Shown: positions 7,721 through 16,424, numbered from the stretch's first letter. The stretch is 64,000 bases of DNA from JALONH01 sp046329235 (GCA_046329235.1 JAXLVA010000001.1:3286001-3350000), one strand, 5' to 3'. Notes: generated by a model from the letters alone, not told the origin. Numbers and translations are program-made.

Positions 7721-8593
7721 TTAAATATGTTTCTCGGCGTGATAAGAAGACCTTACCAGTGGTCCACTTTCAACATAGTTAAACCCTTTTTGTAAACCTA
7801 TTTCTTTGTATTCTGCAAATTGATCAGGATGGATAAACTCAGCTACTTCTAAGTGCATTTTAGTAGGTTGTAAATATTGACCTAGAGTTAATACATCTAA
7901 ACCATTTTCTACTAAATCATCCATGGCCTTCAAAACTTCTTCTTTCGTTTCACCTAAGCCTAACATGATGCCGGATTTAGTTCTTTTTCCGTAATCTTTG
8001 ATGCGTTTAATTTCTTCTAAACTACGAGCATATTTTGCCTGAGGGCGTACTCGACGGTATAAGCGTTCTACTGTTTCCATGTTATGTGAAACAACTTCTT
8101 GCCCGGCGTCAATCATTCTTTCTAAAGAAGCCCAATCGCTTTTAACATCTGGGATTAATGTCTCTATGGTTGTGGCCGGACTTTGTTCTTTGATTTGCTT
8201 CACCGTCTGATACCATATTTCTGCCCCTTTATCTTTTAATTCATCACGGTTAACAGAAGTGATAACACAATGTTTTACTTGCATCAAACGCACCGCTTCT
8301 GCTACACGTCTAGGCTCGTCTGTATCATATTCATTCGGTTTACCGGTAGCAACGGCACAGAATGTACAGCTACGCGTACACACGTTCCCTAATATCATAA
8401 AGGTAGCAGTACCGGCACCCCAGCATTCACCCATGTTGGGACAGTTACCGCTTTGACAAATGGTATGTAATTTATGTTCGTCTACTAAAGCTCTTACTTT
8501 AGCATACTCCTTGCCTATAGGTAATTTCACTCGCAACCAATCCGGACGATTCTTTCTCTCCGATGCGGATGGCACAACCGGTAATTCTATCAT
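7721..8593 (-). CDS. lipA: Lipoyl synthase (radical SAM)
   Basis: Inserts two sulfur atoms into protein-bound octanoyl groups to make lipoate for 2-oxoacid dehydrogenase and glycine cleavage complexes. Both iron-sulfur sites are visible: the auxiliary-cluster cysteines Cys46, Cys51 and Cys57 (CQSGNCPNMGEC) and the radical SAM CxxxCxxC at Cys72, Cys76 and Cys79 (CTRSCTFC). The C-terminal GPLVRSSYHA holds the Ser that ligates the auxiliary cluster. At 290 residues it is full length. A weak minus-strand -7-like box (GATATTTG, followed by CAG) lies at 8628-8635. It may serve the E1 dehydrogenase encoded at 11708; lipB is not in the window. Confidence 0.97.
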   Translation of the reverse strand: MIELPVVPSASERKNRPDWLRVKLPIGKEYAKVRALVDEHKLHTICQSGNCPNMGECWGAGTATFMILGNVCTRSCTFCAVATGKPNEYDTDEPRRVAEAVRLMQVKHCVITSVNRDELKDKGAEIWYQTVKQIKEQSPATTIETLIPDVKSDWASLERMIDAGQEVVSHNMETVERLYRRVRPQAKYARSLEEIKRIKDYGKRTKSGIMLGLGETKEEVLKAMDDLVENGLDVLTLGQYLQPTKMHLEVAEFIHPDQFAEYKEIGLQKGFNYVESGPLVRSSYHAEKHI

Positions 8594-8714
8594 ATCTCTC
8601 TACGTTTAGGCTGAATTAGCTTTACTGCAAATATCGTAAATCCTGATGAGTTAACCGCACATATACTCGGAAGGTTCCGTATAACTACTTAAAAATCTAA
8701 AAATCAGTAGGTTT

Positions 8715-9473
8715 TTACTTTCTACCTCCATAGAAAATGTTGACATAAATGGAGGCAAAAGTCTGATAGTCTTTGAAACTCCCGGGAGAGGTAGTCTCTT
8801 TTCTAAGCATTTCAATAGGTTTGGAAAAAGCTTCCACTAAAACTCCTACTTCAATACCTGTCACATTCGTATCAAAGTGGCTGTATTCAAAGCTAAATCC
8901 TGTTTTCAAGTGAATTCCCGGAACAAACTTTGAGCCGCCTAATCCGCTCATAAATCCACCATTATTAATAATATTAGACAGGTTTTTATGTATATCAGGA
9001 TTGTATTGCTCAAGCTTGGTTTGGGTGCCATAATCATATTCTACCATATAAGGTACTAACATGGCAAAAGAAGGACCTGCATTAATCAGCCAGTCCATTT
9101 GAACCCCATCTTCATTCCCTTTTCTGAAGATTAAAAATTCACGGCCGTAATGTGGTCGCCATACTATCAAATGGTTGGTCTTGTAGGCTACAAATGTGCC
9201 TCCTGTAGCGGAATTGCCTAGTCGTACTTCTTTGGGGTGTTTTACTATGCCCAGCTCAAGCCCAAAGTTGTGAAGCATTTTCTCATGATGCACATCCATA
9301 CGGGTGTAGCGGAACATGAAACCTCCTAAAAATCCACCGTTGGTATTGAAGTTAACTCCGCCTATAAATTCCTTTTCATAATCTAAAATCCCTTCTCTAT
9401 TAACTTGTTGAGCTAATAAATTCATAGGATTTATGACGGCAAGGAAGATTAGTAAAATAGAGAACTTTGACAT
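8715..9473 (-). CDS. Secreted or outer-membrane beta-rich protein, unrecognised
   Basis: A 252-residue protein with an N-terminal signal peptide (hydrophobic 4-20, likely cleaved after LLAQ) and no further membrane helices. The mature part alternates short beta-strand-like stretches rich in Gly, Phe and Tyr (GGVNFNTNGGFLGGFMFRYTR, then later GIEVGVLVEAF and FASIYVNIFYGG), which suits a small outer-membrane beta-barrel. It ends in an aromatic-rich strand, as such barrels often do. I do not recognise a family with certainty. It is upstream of lipA on the same strand with a gap of about 120 bp, and divergent from the OsmC gene. Confidence 0.7.
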   Translation of the reverse strand: MSKFSILLIFLAVINPMNLLAQQVNREGILDYEKEFIGGVNFNTNGGFLGGFMFRYTRMDVHHEKMLHNFGLELGIVKHPKEVRLGNSATGGTFVAYKTNHLIVWRPHYGREFLIFRKGNEDGVQMDWLINAGPSFAMLVPYMVEYDYGTQTKLEQYNPDIHKNLSNIINNGGFMSGLGGSKFVPGIHLKTGFSFEYSHFDTNVTGIEVGVLVEAFSKPIEMLRKETTSPGSFKDYQTFASIYVNIFYGGRK

Positions 9474-9598
9474 CGGCGTTCAAATTACAAAATAGCATTT
9501 GGCTTACAAAAGATTTTTCTATGAATAGCTGTTCAACAGATAAGTTTAATTCAATTCATTTTGTTATTTTCGAACGAGTAAACTGATTGAATTCGTAT

Positions 9599-10009
9599 AT
9601 GCATCAAATGATGGTTGAATATTTGGGTGACTTAGAGACCCAAGGAATGCACTTAAAAACAGGAACAGTAATACGTACAGATGCTCCTCCGGATAACAAT
9701 GGAAAGGGTAGTACCTATTCACCTACTGATTTAGTATGTTCGGCTCTTGCTAGTTGTGTACTAACCATTATGGGTATTATAGCTAGAAGAGATAATATCC
9801 CTTTAGAAGGTACTATCATAGAAGTTGAAAAAGTGATGACTCAAGAAGCTCCTAGAAAGATAGCTGCTATACGCTTAGATATTAAACATCCGGATCCTAC
9901 AGCATTGAGTCCTAAAGATGCGGAAGTATTAAAACGAAGCGCTCGTACTTGCCCGGTAGCACTAAGTCTGCATCCGGATATTGAAAAAGATTTTATGTTC
10001 AATTTCTAA
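9599..10009 (+). CDS. OsmC/Ohr-family thiol peroxidase-like protein
   Basis: Members of this family reduce organic or fatty-acid hydroperoxides through a pair of cysteines. The 136-residue protein has both: Cys53 in LVCSALASCVLTIMG and Cys118 in RTCPVALSL, in the standard spacing and context (SPTDL before the first). An additional Cys47 sits in the same helix. The frame opens at TTG 9587; ATG 9599 is the first ATG, with further ATGs at 9608 and 9611, and the true start among these is open. It is a single-gene unit closed by a strong terminator. Whether it is a peroxidase or a catalytically idle OsmC paralogue (YhfA type) cannot be told. Confidence 0.88.
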   Translation: MHQMMVEYLGDLETQGMHLKTGTVIRTDAPPDNNGKGSTYSPTDLVCSALASCVLTIMGIIARRDNIPLEGTIIEVEKVMTQEAPRKIAAIRLDIKHPDPTALSPKDAEVLKRSARTCPVALSLHPDIEKDFMFNF

Positions 10010-10012
10010 AAT

Positions 10013-10044
10013 AAAAAAGCCCTCAATCATTGAGGGCTTTTTTT
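10013..10044. terminator. Bidirectional intrinsic terminator
   Basis: AAAAAAGCCCTCAA, loop TCA/T, TTGAGGGCTTTTTT: a 13-14 bp stem flanked by A and T runs, placed between the convergent OsmC (+) and YtxJ-like (-) genes; it overlaps the last bases of the latter. Confidence 0.9.
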
Positions 10045-10378
10045 ATACCTGTTTCATTAATTCCGAGTAATCAATATCCCAGTGGGAGGCCTCCCAAACC
10101 GCTTTTTTATTTTTCAATAATATCACTTGCGGTGATTGGTGTTCCACACCTGTTTTTTCTGCAATGGCATTAGAAATTGGTCGGTAGTTAAGTAAGTCCA
10201 AATAGAAAGGTGTTACTCTTAAACTGTCCTCGTCTTTCCAATTACGCATCATTCGGTCAAGTGCTGTACTACTAATAGAGCAGCGTGTACTGTGTTTGAA
10301 TAACATCACAGGCGTATCTTCCGAGCTTTCAATTAAGGCATCGAGTCCTTCCATTGAAGTTAATTCATTCCACTTCAT
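10043..10378 (-). CDS. ytxJ: YtxJ-like monothiol bacilliredoxin-type protein
   Basis: A 111-residue thioredoxin-fold protein of the YtxJ (DUF2847) family, linked in Firmicutes and Bacteroidota to bacillithiol-dependent thiol exchange. The segment FKHSTRCSISSTAL carries a single active-site Cys33, with the cis-Pro loop at SPQVIL (Pro83). The reading frame extends back to 10435, but that part overlaps the upstream repeat-protein gene; ATG 10378, 8 bp after that gene's stop, gives the family's usual N-terminus. It is the last gene of a three-gene minus-strand run. The bacillithiol link is family knowledge; no bacillithiol synthesis genes are in the window. Confidence 0.87.
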   Translation of the reverse strand: MKWNELTSMEGLDALIESSEDTPVMLFKHSTRCSISSTALDRMMRNWKDEDSLRVTPFYLDLLNYRPISNAIAEKTGVEHQSPQVILLKNKKAVWEASHWDIDYSELMKQV

Positions 10379-10386
10379 TATTCTAT

Positions 10387-11301
10387 CTATTTGGAAGGTG
10401 GAGTAGTAGACTGTGGATTTGGTTTTAAATTCCAAATCTCTGCTTCTCTGCTATCGTATCTAGGGTTTTTACTTTTCTGTTTTTGCCAGTTAGCATCTTC
10501 AATACCATCGTTACGACCATATTTCTTAAGCATTTTCTGACGATACTTCTCTTTTTGCGTGTAGCTGTTTTTGACTTTTCCGCCTTGGTATACCGCACTT
10601 GGATGCATACCTTTCTTCATCTTCTTCACGACGATGTCTCCGCGGTAGTTTGCAATCTCTTTTGATTTCTTGCGAGAGCGCTGTGCACGTTGATTTAATG
10701 TACGGACTAATATATCTCCTTTGTAAGAGGATACTTGTCTGTTTTTATCATCACGCATTTTTGTACGCTTCTCTAAGAAATTATTAGGTAAGTCTCCGGA
10801 ATAACGAGCGCGATCTTTTTCCTGCTTACGATTGATTTCACGTGCTAATACCAATGAACCTGAATTCTTAGGTCCTTGCATTTGAGACTCCATAGGCACC
10901 ATGTCGCCATGGTATTTAGACATCTGTTTGCTAGATTGACGTTGTGGTTTATCGTTTACCACTACTGTATTGTCATGGCGTGGAGGTTGTACTCTGGATA
11001 CCGGAATTTGTGCATCACCGGTATTGTTTGCCATTTGTTTTTGTTTTTTAGCGTTATTCTTATTGCTCTTTACTTGAACCGTAGCTTCGTTGTTTTTAGG
11101 ACCTTGTACACCGCCATTTTGTTTGTTGGTGTTAATGGTTCCTTGATTATTCCCCATTTGTTTTTGCTTCTTGGCTACATCTTTATTGCTTTTGACCTTA
11201 ATGGTACCCATGTCTTGCGTGCCTGCATTTTGGGCAAATGAGGTAACAACAAATAGAGTATGTATGAAGATGATACTAAGAAATTTCTTGAATAGGGTCA
11301 T
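10387..11301 (-). CDS. Secreted basic repeat protein (YxGD repeats), unrecognised
   Basis: A 304-residue, very basic protein with a signal peptide (hydrophobic 8-22, likely cut after FAQ). The mature chain consists of diverged repeats in which a Lys/Arg/Gln-rich segment leads to a short motif: MGNNQGTI (49-56), MANNTGDA (90-97), SKYHGDM (128-134), ARYSGDL (165-171), SSYKGDI (191-197), ANYRGDI (217-223) and a weaker VYQGGKV (237-243). Spacing falls from about 40 to 26 residues toward the C-terminus. The paired segments KVKSNKDVAKKQKQM and QVKSNKNNAKKQKQM show two recent units. No known fold is evident. It could bind nucleic acid, acidic glycan or cell wall; this is speculation. It lies between a lipoprotein gene and ytxJ. 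Confidence 0.8.
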   Translation of the reverse strand: MTLFKKFLSIIFIHTLFVVTSFAQNAGTQDMGTIKVKSNKDVAKKQKQMGNNQGTINTNKQNGGVQGPKNNEATVQVKSNKNNAKKQKQMANNTGDAQIPVSRVQPPRHDNTVVVNDKPQRQSSKQMSKYHGDMVPMESQMQGPKNSGSLVLAREINRKQEKDRARYSGDLPNNFLEKRTKMRDDKNRQVSSYKGDILVRTLNQRAQRSRKKSKEIANYRGDIVVKKMKKGMHPSAVYQGGKVKNSYTQKEKYRQKMLKKYGRNDGIEDANWQKQKSKNPRYDSREAEIWNLKPNPQSTTPPSK

Positions 11302-11318
11302 ATCTTGTAAAATAAAAG

Positions 11319-11588
11319 CTATACGCGTTTTCTCGCTTTTTGCTTAGCTGGAGATTTTTTCTTTTGGATTAATCCGGTATTGGCGTCAAAACGGCCAACA
11401 GTATTACTTTTCTTCTTTTTCTTACTAGAAGATTTTATGTTTCCGTCAGCGTCAAACATGCTTATATCGGCTTCATTTGTTTGACCTAATCCGGGACACA
11501 TCACTTGTTTTTTGTGACATGAGCCAAATGTTAAAGATGCAAATACGATTAAAAGAAAGTATGTAATGGTGCGAATCGGCATATTCAT
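11319..11588 (-). CDS. Small lysine-rich lipoprotein, unrecognised
   Basis: An 89-residue protein with a hydrophobic leader (8-20) ending in LTFGSC, a plausible lipobox with Cys24 as the lipidated residue. The mature part starts CHKKQVMCPGLGQ, contains an acidic patch (EADISMFDADG) and two lysine runs (KKKKK, QKKKSPAKQKARKRV), so its tail is strongly basic like the neighbouring repeat protein. It is 17 bp upstream of that gene on the same strand and probably co-transcribed. Two ATGs (codons 1 and 3) are possible starts. Function unknown; the shared basic character suggests the two act at the same surface. Confidence 0.75.
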   Translation of the reverse strand: MNMPIRTITYFLLIVFASLTFGSCHKKQVMCPGLGQTNEADISMFDADGNIKSSSKKKKKSNTVGRFDANTGLIQKKKSPAKQKARKRV

Positions 11589-11707
11589 AATTTTAAATAT
11601 AGTAATTATCTATTTTTTCTCAAATTAATACAATTATAACCTCTATAGGTATAACGTAGAAACAGGGCAATCAAGTTTCAAGTTCGTCCGGAAGGGCTAA
11701 TTTTCTT

Positions 11708-13687
11708 CTAATAGTACAATAAATCTTGAATGGTTTGTCTTATTCGAGCAGTAGGAAGGAAGTTTTGTTCCAAACTTTTGGCAAAAGGGACAGCAGTATC
11801 TAAAGCTCCTAATCGCTTCACAGGAGCATCTAAGTATTCAAATGCATGTTCGCTGATATAAGATGCTATTTCGGCGCTTATCGATCCGGTAATTGTATCT
11901 TCGTGTAATACAAGTGCACGACCTGTCTTCTTTACAGATGATAGTACTGTTTCTTTGTCCCAAGGAAGAAGTGAGCGCAAGTCAATAATATCGGCATTAA
12001 CACCTTCTTGTCGGCATGCATCTTTTGCCCAATGCACTCCCATACCATAAGTAATAATGGATAATTCATCCCCTTCTTCTACTACTTTCGCTTCGCCAAT
12101 AGCTACCGTGAAATAATCTTCCGGTACTGCTTCCTGGGTACTTCTGTAAAGGGCTTTGTGTTCAAAGTATAAAATCGGATTAGGATCTTCAATGGCTGCT
12201 AACAACAATCCTTTGGCATCCGACGGATTGGAAGGATAGACAATTTTCAATCCCGGTGTATGGAAGAACCATGCTTCAGTAGATTGGGAATGAAATGGTC
12301 CGGCACCAACACCGGCTCCTGTAGGCATGCGCACAACCACGTCGGCATTTTGTCCCCAACGATAGTGGCTTTTAGCTAAATTATTTACAATCTGATTAAA
12401 TCCGTTGGTTACAAAATCAGCAAACTGCATTTCAATAACGGACTTGTAATTTCGAATGGATAAGCCTAACCCTGCTCCAATAATCGCCGATTCGCAAAGT
12501 GGTGTATTGCGTACTCGTTCTTTGCCAAAGCGCTCTAACAAGCCTTCGGTTGCTTTAAATACACCTCCGTATTCTGCTATATCTTGTCCCATCAAAATTA
12601 ATTGACGGTGTTTCTCCATGCCTTGACGTAGCCCTTCTCGAATGGCATCAATCATGCGAAGTTGCTGAGTCAACTGTGTGCGAGGTCGCACTACTTGCTG
12701 ATGATACGGAAGATACATGTCTTGTTCTTCATGTTCCGTATTGGCCACCGGTGTGGATTCTCTCTGAGCATAGGCCCACGCCTCTTGAATAGAAGACTGA
12801 ATCGACTGTTTGATATTTTCTATTTCGGTAGGTTGTAATATTCCTTCATCAACAAGGAAGCGTTCAAAGTTTTCTACCGGATCCTTTTCCGCCCAGTATT
12901 TGAATAACTCTTCCGGAACGTAGGCTGTGCCGGATGCTTCTTCATGTCCGCGCATACGGAAGGTGATTGCTTCAATTAATATAGGCGCTTGCTCTTTCTG
13001 AACATATGCTAAAGCATCTTGGATGCTTTGATATACTTCTAAAATATTATTTCCGTCAATTGTACGGGTTTCAATTCCATAAGCAGGGCCTTTTTCTTTG
13101 AAACTTTTAATAATGAATTGCTCATCATTAGGAGTAGATAAGCCATATCCATTATTTTCTACTATAAAGATGACCGGTAATTTCCATACGGCAGCCACAT
13201 TTAATGCTTCATGAAAGTCTCCTTCGCTTGAACCTCCATCACCTGAAAACACCAACGTACTTCTTCCACTGCGACTTAATTTTTCAGCTAAGGCAATTCC
13301 ATCTGCTACGGCCATTTGCGGACCTAAATGCGAAATCATGCCTACAATGTGATGCTCATGGCTACCAAAGTGGAATGAACGGTCTCTTCCATTGGTGAAG
13401 CCGGAAGGCTTACCTTGAAATTGACAGAATAATCGGTGAAATGGAACTCCACGCCCCGTAAAAACACCTAAATTTCGGTGTAAAGGCAGAATATAGTCGT
13501 CTTTGTCCATGGCACAAGCAACTCCTACGGAGATAGCTTCTTGTCCAATGCCTGAGAACCATTTACTTACCTCTCCTTGACGAAGTAAAAGCAACATCTT
13601 CTCTTCAATTAAGCGTGGCTTCAACAACTCACGATATAATTTTTTTAATGTTTCGTCATCAAGGGAAAAACGTTGGTATGTTATCAT
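11708..13687 (-). CDS. 2-oxoacid dehydrogenase E1, fused alpha and beta subunits
   Basis: Thiamine-diphosphate enzyme that decarboxylates a 2-oxoacid and passes the acyl group to lipoyl-E2. The 659 residues fuse the two subunits: alpha (about 1-320) with the TPP motif GDGGSSEGDFHEALN (149-163) through ENN (177-179), and beta (about 345-659) with the MGQDIAEYGGVFKATEGL opening, the QFADF segment and the YPSNPSDAKGLL region. Layout and sequence fit the branched-chain (2-oxoisovalerate) type common as a fusion in Bacteroidota, but pyruvate cannot be excluded. The frame reaches back to 13765, yet the ATG at 13687 (MITYQRF) gives the family start and leaves room for the shared promoter region. No E2 or E3 gene is nearby. 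Confidence 0.92.
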   Translation of the reverse strand: MITYQRFSLDDETLKKLYRELLKPRLIEEKMLLLLRQGEVSKWFSGIGQEAISVGVACAMDKDDYILPLHRNLGVFTGRGVPFHRLFCQFQGKPSGFTNGRDRSFHFGSHEHHIVGMISHLGPQMAVADGIALAEKLSRSGRSTLVFSGDGGSSEGDFHEALNVAAVWKLPVIFIVENNGYGLSTPNDEQFIIKSFKEKGPAYGIETRTIDGNNILEVYQSIQDALAYVQKEQAPILIEAITFRMRGHEEASGTAYVPEELFKYWAEKDPVENFERFLVDEGILQPTEIENIKQSIQSSIQEAWAYAQRESTPVANTEHEEQDMYLPYHQQVVRPRTQLTQQLRMIDAIREGLRQGMEKHRQLILMGQDIAEYGGVFKATEGLLERFGKERVRNTPLCESAIIGAGLGLSIRNYKSVIEMQFADFVTNGFNQIVNNLAKSHYRWGQNADVVVRMPTGAGVGAGPFHSQSTEAWFFHTPGLKIVYPSNPSDAKGLLLAAIEDPNPILYFEHKALYRSTQEAVPEDYFTVAIGEAKVVEEGDELSIITYGMGVHWAKDACRQEGVNADIIDLRSLLPWDKETVLSSVKKTGRALVLHEDTITGSISAEIASYISEHAFEYLDAPVKRLGALDTAVPFAKSLEQNFLPTARIRQTIQDLLYY

Positions 13688-13700
13688 ATCAGTTTTTAAA

Positions 13701-13733
13701 GCTACTTTTGTAGCAATTGGCAAATAATTGCTA
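13701..13733. repeat. Inverted repeats in the divergent E1/M16 promoter region
   Basis: Two adjoining inverted repeats: GCTAC-TTTT-GTAGC (13701-13714) and the perfect 8-bp TAGCAATT-N7-AATTGCTA (13711-13733). The second has the half-site spacing of a dimeric regulator site and lies just upstream of the M16 -7 box and of the E1 start. They may be an operator; the first could also form a leader hairpin in the E1 mRNA. Confidence 0.45.
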
Positions 13734-13753
13734 AAAATAAAAGTTCTATTTCT

Positions 13754-13761
13754 ATTTTTGT
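13754..13761 (+). promoter_or_regulatory. Putative -7 box (TATTTTTG) of the M16-ispF-GT2 operon
   Basis: Exact TAnnTTTG match 15 bp before the ATG at 13777. A TTG at 13728-13730 is 23 bp upstream, slightly farther than the usual -33 spacing and inside the right arm of the inverted repeat. Confidence 0.5.
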
Positions 13762-13776
13762 TCAAATTTCCCTGAA

Positions 13777-15015
13777 ATGATTGAATATTCCCAATTTGTT
13801 TTAGATAATGGACTTACCGTTCTAGTTCATACTGATACTAATGTCAGCTCATTCGTTTTAAATGTGTTGTATGATGTAGGTTCTAGAGATGAATTACCCC
13901 ATAAAACCGGCTTTGCACATTTGTTTGAACACTTAATGTTTGGTGGGTCAAAAAACATCACCACATTTGATGAACCTCTACAGCGTGCCGGTGGAGAAAA
14001 CAATGCCTTCACTTCCCCTGATATCACGAACTATTATATTACCATTCCGGCAGAAAATAAGGAAACAGCTTTCTGGTTGGAGTCGGATAGAATGTTGTCG
14101 CTCTCATTTGATCCAAAGGTTTTAGAGGTACAACGTAATGTAGTCATTGAAGAATTCAAACAACGTTACTTAAATCAACCTTATGGTGATGTATGGTTAA
14201 AACTTCGTCCTTTAGCATACTCGCAACATGGTTATAATTGGCCTACGATAGGTAAGGAGATTAGTCACATTGAAAATGCAACGATGCAGGATGTGAAGGA
14301 TTTCTTTTACACTTATTATGTGCCATCCAATGCCTATTTGGTTCTTGCAGGTAATATTACTTTGGAAGAAGCTAAATTGCTATCTCAAAAATGGTTTGGC
14401 CCAATTCCGGGTGGTGTAAAACCTAAGCGTTCCATTCCGGTAGAGCCAAAACAAACCGAAGCAAGATTTTTAGAAACAACAGCGGATGTTCCTCTAGATG
14501 CTCTTTACAAAGTGTATCATATGTGTGCGAAGAACGATGATGATTACTATGCTACCGATTTGTTAAGCGACATGTTAGGTAGAGGTAAATCGTCTCGTCT
14601 ATATAAGGAACTTGTTCAGAGAGATAAAATCTTTAATTCGATAAGTTCATATGTGATGGGTTCTGTGGATCCGGGCTTATTTGTCATTGATGGTAAATTG
14701 AATAAAGGAGTTTCTTTGGAGATAGCCAATAAACGTGTGGAAGAGTTGGTCCAATCCATTATTGAAAATGGTTTGTCTGAAGAGGAGTTAGTAAAGACAA
14801 AAAACCAAGCAGAAAGCACACTGCAATTTGGTGAAGTAGAAGTACTGAATAGAGCTATGAATTTAGCATATGCAGCGGTATTAGGAGATCCTGAGTTAGT
14901 AAATTCAGAGCCCGGTAAAATACAAGCTGTTACTCATAGTGATATCAAACGAGTAGCATCAGAGGTGTTGAATAAGAACAATTCTTCGACTCTATTTTAT
15001 AGATCAAAAAATTAA
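13777..15015 (+). CDS. M16-family zinc metallopeptidase
   Basis: Processing-peptidase/insulinase-type protease. The inverted zinc motif HxxEH is intact: HLFEH with His48, Glu51 and His52, and the distal Glu lies in the NVVIEEFKQRY segment near 122-128. At 412 residues it is the short two-domain form (active N-terminal and regulatory C-terminal M16 domains) and has no signal peptide, so it is probably cytoplasmic unlike the longer periplasmic homologues. Its stop is 2 bp before ispF, indicating one transcript. Substrate unknown. Confidence 0.92.
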   Translation: MIEYSQFVLDNGLTVLVHTDTNVSSFVLNVLYDVGSRDELPHKTGFAHLFEHLMFGGSKNITTFDEPLQRAGGENNAFTSPDITNYYITIPAENKETAFWLESDRMLSLSFDPKVLEVQRNVVIEEFKQRYLNQPYGDVWLKLRPLAYSQHGYNWPTIGKEISHIENATMQDVKDFFYTYYVPSNAYLVLAGNITLEEAKLLSQKWFGPIPGGVKPKRSIPVEPKQTEARFLETTADVPLDALYKVYHMCAKNDDDYYATDLLSDMLGRGKSSRLYKELVQRDKIFNSISSYVMGSVDPGLFVIDGKLNKGVSLEIANKRVEELVQSIIENGLSEEELVKTKNQAESTLQFGEVEVLNRAMNLAYAAVLGDPELVNSEPGKIQAVTHSDIKRVASEVLNKNNSSTLFYRSKN

Positions 15016-15017
15016 TC

Positions 15018-15494
15018 ATGAAAATTAAAGTAGGATTCGGCTATGATGTACATCCTTTGAAAGAAGGACGCCCTATGATATTAGGTGGTGTAAAATTAGA
15101 CTATCACCTTGGTCCGGATGGGCATTCAGATGCCGATGTGTTAATTCACGCTATCTGCGATGCTTTGTTAGGTGCAGCAAACTTAAGAGACATTGGGTAT
15201 CATTTCTCAAATAAAGATCCAAGATGGAAAGGAGTAGACTCTACTCTTTTATTAGCGGAAGTTTGCAACATGTTACGAGACAAAGGCTGGTCTATAAGTA
15301 ATATAGATGCAGCATTGGCTATAGAGCAGCCGAAAGTAAATCCACATATTGATGCAATGAAAGCAGCTCTTTCAAAAGCAATGCAATTACCTGAAGAAGA
15401 TATTTCAATTAAAGCTACTACGAATGAGAAGCTAGGATACGTAGGTCGAGAAGAAGGGATAAACGCTTACGCAGTAGCACTGATAACTAAATAA
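15018..15494 (+). CDS. ispF: 2-C-methyl-D-erythritol 2,4-cyclodiphosphate synthase
   Basis: Fifth step of the MEP isoprenoid pathway: cyclises CDP-ME 2-phosphate to MEcPP with loss of CMP. The 158 residues are full length, with the zinc ligands Asp10 and His12 in GYDVHPL, the SDADVLIHAICDALLGA helix bearing the third ligand His, and the C-terminal IKATTNEKLGYVGREEGI signature. It forms trimers in the family. It sits between the M16 peptidase (2 bp) and a GT2 gene (3 bp), a tight operon; isoprenoids supply the undecaprenyl carrier that GT2 enzymes of this type often use. Confidence 0.96.
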   Translation: MKIKVGFGYDVHPLKEGRPMILGGVKLDYHLGPDGHSDADVLIHAICDALLGAANLRDIGYHFSNKDPRWKGVDSTLLLAEVCNMLRDKGWSISNIDAALAIEQPKVNPHIDAMKAALSKAMQLPEEDISIKATTNEKLGYVGREEGINAYAVALITK

Positions 15495-15497
15495 ACT

Positions 15498-16424
15498 ATG
15501 GAAAAATTATCTATTATTATTCCTATCTATAACGAGGAAAGTAACATCTATAAGTTGTACGATCGTATGTTGTCGGTTGTTACTAAACTTCCATTGTCCT
15601 ATGAGTTTATTTTTATTAATGATGGAAGCAAAGATCAATCTATACAATTGATTAAAAGTTTGGCTTCTAAAGATTCTAATGTTAAATACATTGATTTTAG
15701 TAGAAACTTTGGCCATCAAATAGCTGTAACTGCAGGCTTAGATAAATGTAGTGGAGATAAGATTGTTATCATCGACGCCGACTTGCAAGATCCACCTGAG
15801 TTGATAGGAGAGATGTATGCGAAAATGAAAGAAGGTTACGAAGTAGTTTATGCCAAAAGGAAATCTCGCAAAGGCGAAAGCTTCTTGAAGAAATTTACAG
15901 CTCGTACTTTTTATAGGACATTAGCATCTTTAACTTCTGTCGAAATTCCTGTGGATACAGGAGACTTCAGAATCATGGATAAAAAGATTGTTGAGGTGTT
16001 AAAGCAAATGCCGGAACAACATAAGTTTTTACGTGGACAAATCTCTTGGATTGGTTTTCGTCAAACATATATCGAATATGATCGTGATGAAAGACATGGT
16101 GGACAAACGGGTTATACTTATAAAAAGATGATTCGTTTTGCTTTAGATGGTATCACATCTTTTTCTAATATACCTTTAAAGTTTGCAACCATATCCGGCT
16201 TCGTTGTATCAGGTGTTGCTTTCTTAATTATGCTGTATGCTTTGTACTCAAGATTCATCCTAAAGGATTATGTTCCTGGATGGACCTCGTTAATACTAAG
16301 TATCATGTTTATTGGCGGCGTACAATTAATTTGTGTTGGAATCATTGGAGAATACATCAGCCGTCTTGGAGATAATGTTAGAAAACGTCCACTATACGTA
16401 GTTCGTGATAGCAATGTGGAATAA
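15498..16424 (+). CDS. GT2 glycosyltransferase with two C-terminal membrane segments (DPM1/GtrB-like)
   Basis: A 308-residue family 2 glycosyltransferase that typically moves glucose or mannose onto a polyprenyl phosphate at the inner membrane face. It has SIIIPIYNEESN (5-16), the nucleotide-sugar motif DADLQDPPE (93-101), the GDFRIMD acceptor region and two membrane helices near 229-251 and 264-286 followed by a basic tail, exactly the GtrB/ArnC-like layout. It is the last gene of the M16-ispF unit. The sugar and the downstream acceptor are unknown. Confidence 0.92.
   Translation: MEKLSIIIPIYNEESNIYKLYDRMLSVVTKLPLSYEFIFINDGSKDQSIQLIKSLASKDSNVKYIDFSRNFGHQIAVTAGLDKCSGDKIVIIDADLQDPPELIGEMYAKMKEGYEVVYAKRKSRKGESFLKKFTARTFYRTLASLTSVEIPVDTGDFRIMDKKIVEVLKQMPEQHKFLRGQISWIGFRQTYIEYDRDERHGGQTGYTYKKMIRFALDGITSFSNIPLKFATISGFVVSGVAFLIMLYALYSRFILKDYVPGWTSLILSIMFIGGVQLICVGIIGEYISRLGDNVRKRPLYVVRDSNVE

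Noticed and set aside
10483..11241. Plus-strand frames opposite the repeat protein gene
   Set aside because: They mirror the repeated codons of the minus-strand gene; the proteins are rich in His, Leu and Cys without domains, typical of an antisense shadow.
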